A stretch of 5,921 nucleotides of DNA from positions 1 through 5,921 of the forward strand of contig LGET01000101.1 of NCBI GenBank assembly GCA_001507935.1. Reading direction: 5' to 3'. The translations under genes and the position numbers were made by a program. The notes below the pieces were generated by a model. That model was given only the letters and a program-made list of their open reading frames with translations, had not been told where the DNA came from and did no database searches. Origin of the DNA: Thermococcales archaeon 44_46. GTDB lineage: Archaea > Methanobacteriota_B > Thermococci > Thermococcales > Thermococcaceae. Shown here one piece after another: positions 1 to 4,435 of the stretch. Each line of letters starts with the position of its first letter. Within the stretch, counting starts at the first letter, position 1.

Positions 1-41
1 TTCTCATCAATAAGCTTGACTCCCTCAGGCCTTCCCATCAT
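1..41 (-). CDS. rrp41: Exosome subunit Rrp41, N-terminal 13 codons (partial)
   Basis: This is the beginning of the archaeal exosome RNase PH-type subunit, which forms the phosphorolytic active sites of the hexameric Rrp41/Rrp42 ring that degrades RNA 3' to 5' in the cytoplasm. Only [13 protein letters not shown] is visible before the gene leaves the window at base 1. This agrees with the family's usual start, and the position directly after rrp4 is the conserved one. The first ATG (41-39) overlaps the rrp4 stop as ATGA. A second ATG follows at once (38-36), so the exact start is uncertain by one codon. A GGTGA ribosome binding site (minus strand, 52-48) lies 6 bases upstream of the first ATG, inside the end of rrp4. 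The catalytic residues lie outside the window. The call rests on the short N-terminus plus gene order. Confidence 0.88.
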   Translation of the reverse strand, partial: MMGRPEGVKLIDE

Positions 42-793
42 TTCTTTTCACCCTCTTCAATTTGGGGAACTTCTTCAATAATCCCCTGTTCTTTAAGCTC
101 ATGCAATCTCTTAATCAGCATCTCCCTAACTCTGTCCGTCAATCCCTGGGTGTGGCTTTCTCTGTCCACTTTTAGAATAGCTTCTATGGCCAGCTTTTCC
201 AGCTCTTCGTGTTTTCCACTAACCCATACCCATCCGTTCTGTCCAACTATTATCCTAGTGTTCGTAAGGTTCTTGATCATGTTTATCATTGAGCCTCCCT
301 TACCTATAAGGCGGGGCACTTTGGAAGGCGTTATCTTTACTATCTGCCCTCCTCTCAATGGTCCACCGTTGAAGGGCATCCCTTTTGTTATTAGGTCTAT
401 CTGATTGATTTCATTAAACGCCTTTACTTTTGCATAGATTATGTCCCCGATATCAAATATTTTTCTCAAATCTGTTTTTAAAAGGTCTATTTTTTCTTCT
501 ACAGCGTCCTGAACCCTCAGTGTGGCCTGATAGGGGGCCCCTATGTCAACCACCCAGTTTGAAAACTTTACGTCAATTATCTTTCCTATTACGTTATCTC
601 CCACTTCCGGAATGTACGGGCCTTCCAAGGGAACCACTGATACCGTATCGTTTGAAATGTTGACTAGTCCGACAACTGTTGAGTAAATCCTGTTTCCCTC
701 TTTAAAAGTTCCTCTTCCATTTTTGAACGGTCCCTGAGCCAAAAGCGTCCCTGGAACCACTAATTCCCTATTTTTTACAAAAACCTTCTTCAT
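38..793 (-). CDS. rrp4: Exosome RNA-binding cap subunit Rrp4
   Basis: Rrp4 forms the trimeric cap on the archaeal exosome ring and binds RNA so that it threads into the Rrp41/Rrp42 chamber. The 251 residues show the family's three parts. The N-terminal domain (about 1-60) includes [18 protein letters not shown]. The S1 RNA-binding domain (about 65-136) includes [11 protein letters not shown] and DIGAPYQA. The KH domain (about 147-210) has its nucleic-acid loop GKGG at 164-167 in [12 protein letters not shown]. An acidic tail follows ([13 protein letters not shown]). Length and domain order are normal. The ATG at 793 overlaps the stop of the upstream SBDS gene as ATGA, and the stop overlaps the rrp41 start in the same way, so translation is probably coupled. 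A purine-rich GAGAGGAAGGG precedes the start by a few bases. I see nothing broken. Confidence 0.97.
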   Translation of the reverse strand: MKKVFVKNRELVVPGTLLAQGPFKNGRGTFKEGNRIYSTVVGLVNISNDTVSVVPLEGPYIPEVGDNVIGKIIDVKFSNWVVDIGAPYQATLRVQDAVEEKIDLLKTDLRKIFDIGDIIYAKVKAFNEINQIDLITKGMPFNGGPLRGGQIVKITPSKVPRLIGKGGSMINMIKNLTNTRIIVGQNGWVWVSGKHEELEKLAIEAILKVDRESHTQGLTDRVREMLIKRLHELKEQGIIEEVPQIEEGEKK

Positions 794-1500
794 AGTCCCT
801 TCCTCTCTATAAGTTTAGTTACTGCAGTGCCCTTTGTAAGGGCATTTAGTTTCTCATAAAATTCTTCCTCAACTCCTCCCGGAATCTCTATTAAGAACAT
901 CCAGGAGCCATCACTTCCCCATTCTTCCTTCTTTATAGTTCCAAACTTTCTAACTTCTCCATAGGCTTTTCCGGAGTATTCAGAGGGTATCTTCACTGCT
1001 ATGACCTTTGTCTCTATCTTAAGCGGTAGAATTCTTCTCAAAGCTTTTATCACATCCGGAACTTGAGCCTCTGCATCTTTAAATATGTCCACCCTAACTC
1101 CAGCTTCCTCCATTGCCTTAAGGATTCTATCTGGTGGGTGAGGATAGCCAGTCCTTGGGTCAACCGCATGCCTGTGGATTATCATCGCTATCTGTTTTTT
1201 CCTCTCTTCCAGCATTTCCCTTCTCTGCTGCGCCGTAAGCTGGACTTCTCCTTTCTTGAGGATTATCTTTGCAACTTCATAGGGGTCGCTTGTCCCGAAA
1301 ATCTTTTCCATCTCATGTTCACTAGCTTTATCTCCCTTGTCGGCATCTTTAAAAACATAAGGGGTAGCAAGGATTTCTTCAATCGGAACCTCTTTGCCCT
1401 CTTTGAAGTCTCTGGCCAGATATGGGTCCACTAGTATCTCAAAAACCTCTCCCTGAACCTTCAATCGAGCAATCACTGCCTTGTCGACACTTATTGGCAT
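790..1500 (-). CDS. sdo1: Ribosome maturation factor SBDS/Sdo1
   Basis: This is the archaeal orthologue of the Shwachman-Bodian-Diamond syndrome protein. In eukaryotes that protein works with EFL1 to release eIF6 from the 60S subunit; in archaea a matching late role in large-subunit maturation is inferred. The 236 residues show the three family domains. The N-terminal FYSH domain (about 1-90) includes [21 protein letters not shown]. The central helical domain (about 95-165) includes [25 protein letters not shown] and GYPHPPDRI. The C-terminal ferredoxin-like domain (about 170-236) includes [14 protein letters not shown] and [23 protein letters not shown]. The length is usual for archaea. The start is fixed by a strong GAGGTGAT site 5 bases upstream, which itself overlaps the psmA stop. 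Its place between psmA and the exosome genes links ribosome maturation with RNA decay. Confidence 0.97.
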   Translation of the reverse strand: MPISVDKAVIARLKVQGEVFEILVDPYLARDFKEGKEVPIEEILATPYVFKDADKGDKASEHEMEKIFGTSDPYEVAKIILKKGEVQLTAQQRREMLEERKKQIAMIIHRHAVDPRTGYPHPPDRILKAMEEAGVRVDIFKDAEAQVPDVIKALRRILPLKIETKVIAVKIPSEYSGKAYGEVRKFGTIKKEEWGSDGSWMFLIEIPGGVEEEFYEKLNALTKGTAVTKLIERKGL

Positions 1501-1505
1501 CGCTA

Positions 1506-1513
1506 ATCACCTC
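1506..1513 (-). promoter_or_regulatory. Ribosome binding site of SBDS overlapping the psmA stop
   Basis: The minus strand reads GAGGTGAT, a near-complete complement of the archaeal 16S 3' end (known sequence GATCACCTCC). It sits 5 bases before the SBDS ATG and shares bases with the TGA of psmA (1514-1512). A ribosome finishing psmA therefore covers the SBDS initiation site, which suggests translational coupling. Confidence 0.85.
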
Positions 1514-2294
1514 AGTAGTGGCTGTCCAACTCGCTGTAGTCCTCTTCCTTCTCTGGAACCTCCTCCGCTTCAGCCTCTTTCAATGCCTCCTCAAGGCATT
1601 TAGCGACTTCTTCCTTGCTGATCTTCTTGAACTTCTTCTCCTTCACCGTGATTACTGCCACTTCAATGCTATCTGGAGATGGTTCTTCCATCGTCTTTGC
1701 AAGAGCCAGCACTGCGAGTTTTATGGCATCTTCAAGTGTCATATCATCCCTGTACTTCTCCTCAAATATTGCCATTGCCGTGTTCCTTCCGCTTCCTATT
1801 GCAACGGCTTTCCACTCAAAGTATGCACCGCTTGGGTCGGTTTCAAACAGTTCGGGCTTTTCGTTTACGCCCGCCATTAAAAGGGCAGCACCAAAAGGTC
1901 TAACTCCCCCATACTGCGTGTGCATCTGCTTTAAGTCACAAATCTTTTTCACTAAAACGGTGAGCGGAACGGGCTCTCCATAAGTAAGGCGGTAAATCTG
2001 GGCCTCTAAACGTGCCCTATCAACAAGAACCCTTGCATCGGCTATTATTCCGCTTGAAGCTGCGGCTATGTGGTCATCAATCTGGAAAATCTTCTCATAG
2101 CTTTCCGGTTCTATGAGCTTGCTTGTTACCCTCTTTTCTACAGCCAGAACAACGCCGTCTTTGCACTTTACTCCGACGGCAGTTGCTCCTCTCTTAACTG
2201 CCTCTCTGGCATACTGCACCTGGAAAAGTCTTCCATCGGGGCTGAAAACTGTTATTGCCCTATCATACCCAGCTTGCGGTGGCACAAACGCCAT
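1512..2294 (-). CDS. psmA: 20S proteasome alpha subunit
   Basis: This protein forms the outer heptameric rings of the 20S core particle. The rings gate substrate entry and dock the PAN or Cdc48 ATPases in the cytoplasm. The 260 residues carry the alpha signature near the N-terminus, [21 protein letters not shown], with the gate-forming YDR at 10-12. Lys68 in ESYEKIF corresponds to T. acidophilum Lys66, the pocket residue that binds the C-terminal HbYX motif of the ATPase. [13 protein letters not shown] and [17 protein letters not shown] are also typical. The protein has the alpha N-terminal extension and no processed catalytic threonine, which excludes a beta subunit. The tail is long and acidic (about 232-260). 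The start is supported by GAGGTGAT 5 bases upstream. It heads the tightly packed psmA-SBDS-rrp4-rrp41 group and has its own promoter. Confidence 0.98.
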   Translation of the reverse strand: MAFVPPQAGYDRAITVFSPDGRLFQVQYAREAVKRGATAVGVKCKDGVVLAVEKRVTSKLIEPESYEKIFQIDDHIAAASSGIIADARVLVDRARLEAQIYRLTYGEPVPLTVLVKKICDLKQMHTQYGGVRPFGAALLMAGVNEKPELFETDPSGAYFEWKAVAIGSGRNTAMAIFEEKYRDDMTLEDAIKLAVLALAKTMEEPSPDSIEVAVITVKEKKFKKISKEEVAKCLEEALKEAEAEEVPEKEEDYSELDSHY

Positions 2295-2299
2295 TTCTC

Positions 2300-2307
2300 A
2301 TCACCTC
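2300..2307 (-). promoter_or_regulatory. Ribosome binding site of psmA
   Basis: The minus strand reads GAGGTGAT, followed 5 bases later by the psmA ATG. It is identical to the SBDS site and fixes the psmA start. Confidence 0.85.
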
Positions 2308-2334
2308 TAAAGTTATCGTAATCCAGTTATATTA

Positions 2335-2350
2335 GGAATTCCTCAATTCC
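2335..2350. repeat. Inverted repeat between TATA box and psmA, possible operator
   Basis: Perfect 6-bp arms GGAATT and AATTCC flank a 4-bp spacer (GGAATT CCTC AATTCC). The element directly abuts the TATA box at 2351-2359 on the downstream side, where RNA polymerase would load, with the expected transcript start near 2330. Archaeal repressors often bind there. A regulatory role is inference; the repeat itself is plain in the sequence. Confidence 0.45.
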
Positions 2351-2360
2351 CTTTATATAC
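2350..2360 (-). promoter_or_regulatory. TATA box of the psmA-SBDS-rrp4-rrp41 unit
   Basis: The minus strand reads GTATATAAAGG after a purine-rich CGGAGA that could serve as the BRE. The expected start, about 25 bp downstream, is near 2330, giving a leader of roughly 35 bases that contains the GAGGTGAT site. This suggests psmA and the genes after it can be transcribed independently of rnp2. A second small inverted repeat, TTATC-5-GATAA (2376-2390), lies upstream of the box. Confidence 0.65.
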
Positions 2361-2406
2361 TCTCCGATATGTAAGTTATCGGGTTGATAATTAAATTTTT
2401 CTATCC

Positions 2407-2769
2407 CTATTTCCACCCAAACTCCTTTAAGAATTTTAGCTTGAGCCTCCTTATAGTTCCCGACACTCCAAGTGTTCTTATTATTGCTTTTGAGCCGTTT
2501 ATCTCGGTAACCAAGGTGAGAGCAAATCGGAGCTCTTCAACATATTTCCTATCGCATCTCACAATCCCAGTCTGGGTTTTTTCATCAAATTTTATAAACC
2601 AGGGTTTTACCCTCGCGGTACCGAGCTCGCCCAGAGTTCTAAGAGATGCATCCCATATGGCCTTTTTTATCTCATCCTTTTTGAACTCCCTCTCTCCAAT
2701 AATCTGAAAAGCTATGTAACGGTGCTTATCCCTCAGCGTTGGGGGCAAAGTTCTTGGTTTCTCCCTCAT
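2407..2769 (-). CDS. rnp2: Ribonuclease P protein component 2 (Pop5)
   Basis: Pop5 is a protein subunit of archaeal RNase P. It pairs with Rpp30 (Rnp3) to assist the catalytic RNA in removing 5' leaders from pre-tRNA. The 120 residues match the archaeal Pop5/Rnp2 length. Family features are [17 protein letters not shown] at the N-terminus, then the alpha-beta core [46 protein letters not shown] and [15 protein letters not shown]. It lies upstream of psmA, as in the predicted archaeal exosome superoperon, although the usual partner rnp3 is not next to it here. The ATG at 2769 gives the family's N-terminus. A GGAAGG (minus strand, 2782-2777) precedes it, but the likely TATA box would place the transcript start only a few bases before the ATG, so the mRNA may be almost leaderless. 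Confidence 0.95.
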   Translation of the reverse strand: MREKPRTLPPTLRDKHRYIAFQIIGEREFKKDEIKKAIWDASLRTLGELGTARVKPWFIKFDEKTQTGIVRCDRKYVEELRFALTLVTEINGSKAIIRTLGVSGTIRRLKLKFLKEFGWK

Positions 2770-2790
2770 GAGAGAGCCTTCCGCATTTTG

Positions 2791-2800
2791 ATTTATTAAA
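2791..2800 (-). promoter_or_regulatory. Possible TATA box of rnp2
   Basis: The minus strand reads TTTAATAAAT, centred about 26 bp upstream of the rnp2 ATG, so transcription would start at or just before the start codon. No strong BRE is seen upstream. It shares a 70-bp divergent intergenic region with the DUF763 promoter, so the two genes may influence each other. Confidence 0.4.
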
Positions 2801-2806
2801 TTATCT

Positions 2807-2820
2807 CAAAAACTTTTAAT
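2807..2820 (+). promoter_or_regulatory. BRE/TATA promoter of the DUF763 gene
   Basis: The plus strand reads CAAAAACTTTTAAT, a purine-rich BRE followed by a TATA-like element centred near 2816. Transcription would start about 25 bp on, near 2840, exactly at the inner ATG ATG pair. This favours a leaderless mRNA and argues against the ATG at 2819, which lies in the promoter itself. Confidence 0.6.
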
Positions 2821-2839
2821 GAAAGAAGCCCAATTATTT

Positions 2840-3997
2840 ATGATGAGAAGAGGAATTGCGGAGCTCCCACTTCACGGCGGACATGTGCCGAGATGGCTGG
2901 CTTTGAGAATGAAGAGGTTAGCCGAGCTTGTTCTAAGGCTTCTTGTCGATGAATACGGCACTCAAGGGGTTCTCGAAAGGCTGGCAGATCCGGTGTGGTT
3001 TCAAGCGCTTAACAATCTAATCGGCATGGATTGGGATTCATCGGGTTCAACAACCGTGACAGCTGGAATTATAAAAGAAGTTCTCTCAAGAGAAGAGCTC
3101 GGAATAAAAGCCGCTGGTGGAAAAGGAGCAAAGAGCAGACAAACCCCAGAAGAGCTGAAGAAAATAAGCGAGATTTATGAGCTAAACCCCAACGATTACA
3201 TAAAGACTTCCAAGCTCGTTGCGAAGGTCGACACCGTTGCCCTGCAAAACGGCTACCAGCTCTACCATCACGTTTTCTTTGTTGATGAAGAGGGGAGATG
3301 GGCAGTTGTGCAGCAGGGGATGAACCCTTCGGTCAAACTCGCGAGAAGATACCACTGGTTCTCTGAAAAAATTCAATCCTTCACTTTGGAGCCTCACAAA
3401 GGCATAAGTGGAATAAAAAACGATTATGCATTGAATACAATCGCCAGAGAAAGCAAAGAGTACCAGAAAACCCTTTTGGATATAATCTCTGAAAGTCCAG
3501 CAAAAATTGAAAGAGAGGTCAAGAGTATAGAGGCCCTCTCAAAGGGTTACACTCCGCTGTTCTATAAACCCTACGAAAAAAGGAAAGTTTTGCCAATAAT
3601 GGAGAGGTACCAGAGCCTTGGAAAGCTTGAGCTCAACAAGAGGGCATTGGAGCTGGCAAGGGAGCTGAGTGTGAAGAATTATGATGAACTTTTGCTGATT
3701 AAAGGCTTAGGACCAAGCACTCTGAGAGCCCTCTCCTTGGTTCTCGAGCTTATCTATGACGTCCATCCCTCATGGAAAGACCCGGTAACTCACCCGCCTG
3801 ATCCATTCAAGTTCGCCTATGCCGTTGGTGGGAAGGACAAAGTACCCTTCCCCGTTGAAAGAGGCACTTATGACGACTTGATATCATTTCTTGAGAAGCT
3901 TCTTGAAAAGGGCAAAGAGGAAAGGGAGCTCGTTAAACAGGTGACGAAGATAAGCAAGAAGTGGAGATTTCCGGAGAATGAAAAAAGGGCAACGTAA
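2840..3997 (+). CDS. DUF763 family protein with helix-hairpin-helix motif
   Basis: I recognise this as a DUF763 protein, a family widespread in archaea with no established function. From the start used here it has 385 residues. Visible parts are the N-terminal RGIAELPLHGGHVPRWLALRM (about 4-24), a DWDSSGST motif (64-71), a conserved core YHHVFFVDEEGRWAVVQQGM (142-161), and a helix-hairpin-helix-like LLLIKGLGPSTLRAL (284-298) followed by the conserved LIYDVHPSWKDP. The C-terminus is lysine- and glutamate-rich. The helix-hairpin-helix suggests DNA or RNA binding, which is inference. A start at 2819 would add seven residues but falls in the TATA box, and the family usually begins at MRRG, so I chose 2840; 2843 is equally possible. 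It is transcribed divergently from rnp2. A decayed copy of its C-terminal part lies downstream at 4233-4388. Confidence 0.9.
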   Translation: MMRRGIAELPLHGGHVPRWLALRMKRLAELVLRLLVDEYGTQGVLERLADPVWFQALNNLIGMDWDSSGSTTVTAGIIKEVLSREELGIKAAGGKGAKSRQTPEELKKISEIYELNPNDYIKTSKLVAKVDTVALQNGYQLYHHVFFVDEEGRWAVVQQGMNPSVKLARRYHWFSEKIQSFTLEPHKGISGIKNDYALNTIARESKEYQKTLLDIISESPAKIEREVKSIEALSKGYTPLFYKPYEKRKVLPIMERYQSLGKLELNKRALELARELSVKNYDELLLIKGLGPSTLRALSLVLELIYDVHPSWKDPVTHPPDPFKFAYAVGGKDKVPFPVERGTYDDLISFLEKLLEKGKEERELVKQVTKISKKWRFPENEKRAT

Positions 3998-4025
3998 AAA
4001 ACTAGAGCACCTGAAGTAGTTGTGT

Positions 4026-4086
4026 TCCCTTAACTTTTTGGCTAAGTGTAGAATTACCTTCGCACTCTTTCATCTGTCCCTTAACT
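4026..4086. repeat. Pair of 10-bp direct repeats in the intergenic region
   Basis: TCCCTTAACT occurs at 4026-4035 and again at 4077-4086, 51 bp apart. Between the copies I see no gene longer than a 23-codon minus-strand frame. A small hairpin GTGC-6-GCAC follows at 4095-4108. The repeats could be the trace of an inserted element or protein binding sites. Nothing in the sequence decides this. Confidence 0.4.
4034..4038 (+). terminator. Weak T-tract after the DUF763 gene
   Basis: A run of five T bases lies about 36 bp past the DUF763 stop, in the context TTAACTTTTTGG. Archaeal RNA polymerase can terminate at such tracts without a hairpin, but this one is short, so the call is tentative. Confidence 0.25.
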
Positions 4087-4123
4087 CAAAAATGGTGCCT
4101 TTTTGCACTCTATTGAAATTAAC

Positions 4124-4180
4124 CCTCAGCCAAGACCGATGTCATCACTGGTCAGACGGTTGATCCTTTTTCATCGGGCA
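4124..4180 (-). ncRNA. C/D box 2'-O-methylation guide RNA
   Basis: Read on the minus strand, all four boxes appear in order: C-like CCGATGA (4177-4171), D' CTGA (4155-4152), C' GTGATGA (4148-4142) and D CTGA (4129-4126). The C' to D gap is 12 bases, the canonical archaeal value. The C to D' gap is 15, and D' to C' is 3. Such RNAs assemble with L7Ae, Nop5 and fibrillarin and direct 2'-O-methylation of the base paired five positions upstream of D or D'. The D' guide complements CGGUUGAUCCU, 11 bases of the universal archaeal 16S rRNA 5' end, which would place the methyl on the first U of GGUUGAUC. The D guide complements CCAAGACCGAUG, resembling the conserved GACCGAUAG segment of 23S domain I. 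The C box departs from RUGAUGA at its first two bases. A BRE/TATA element lies about 25 bp upstream. The ends are approximate. Confidence 0.82.
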
Positions 4181-4200
4181 GAAAAAGAAAGGTTGAAGGT

Positions 4201-4215
4201 CTTAAAAACCTTTAG
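4201..4215 (-). promoter_or_regulatory. Promoter of the C/D box guide RNA
   Basis: The minus strand reads CTAAAGGTTTTTAAG: a BRE-like CTAAAGG, then a TATA-like TTTTTAAG centred near 4205. The start about 25 bp downstream falls near 4180, two or three bases before the C box, as expected for an independently transcribed archaeal guide RNA. The same bases read on the plus strand (AAAAACCTTTAG) also resemble a promoter, but its start would fall beyond the ATG of the short remnant gene. Confidence 0.55.
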
Positions 4216-4232
4216 AAGGTGTCAAAACAAAA

Positions 4233-4388
4233 ATGCGCAATCAAAAACCAGTAATTTTAGGAGTAGTTAACCCATTTCCACTAGTGCTTTTGTCAAAAAG
4301 GACTGTTTCGTTCGTTCTTGAGCTGGCTTATGACGTCTATCCCTCTTGGAAGCTAGTGGGGGGAAACCTTTTGATGAATAATTGCTAA
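4233..4388 (+). pseudogene. Decayed, internally deleted copy of the DUF763 C-terminal region
   Basis: A 51-codon frame contains VLELAYDVYPSWK (bases 4314-4352), which matches VLELIYDVHPSWK of the upstream DUF763 gene (bases 3740-3778) at 11 of 13 residues. The DNA is 31 of 38 identical over 4314-4351. Similarity extends a little upstream (RTVSF against RALSL). After PSWK the copy jumps to LVGGN, which may correspond to AVGGK about 16 residues later in the intact protein, suggesting an internal deletion. The first 20 or so residues (MRNQKPVILGVV...) are not recognisable as DUF763 and may come from elsewhere. An AAGGTG lies upstream of the ATG at 4233. A short functional protein is possible but unlikely; the simplest reading is the remnant of a duplicated or horizontally acquired paralogue. 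Confidence 0.6.
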
Positions 4389-4411
4389 TAACATTATAGG
4401 GCAGTTAATAA

Positions 4412-4432
4412 TGACCCCGTAAGGATGGGTCA
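4412..4432 (+). promoter_or_regulatory. Inverted repeat over the ribosome binding region of the nuclease gene
   Basis: TGACCC (4412-4417) and GGGTCA (4427-4432) form perfect 6-bp arms around a 9-base loop, CGTAAGGAT, and end three bases before the ATG at 4436. The only Shine-Dalgarno-like bases (AAGGA, 4421-4425) lie in the loop. It could be an RNA hairpin affecting initiation or a dimer binding site on DNA. Possible promoters are AAACCTTTTGA (4364-4374) and ACATTATAGG (4391-4400); neither is convincing. Confidence 0.4.
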
Positions 4433-4435
4433 AAA

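Noticed and set aside
1063..1434. A long plus-strand open frame of 123 codons opposite the SBDS gene.
   Set aside because: It is the complement of a clearly recognised conserved gene, with no ribosome binding site or family resemblance; it is a shadow frame.
2766..2786. A six-codon upstream frame (MRKALS) on the minus strand whose stop overlaps the rnp2 ATG as ATGA.
   Set aside because: The likely rnp2 transcript start near 2771 is downstream of its ATG, so it would not be transcribed. It is also short enough to be chance.
4002..4073. A 23-codon minus-strand frame beginning MKECEGNSTL downstream of the guide RNA.
   Set aside because: It has no recognisable family, only a weak ribosome binding site, and a length expected by chance.
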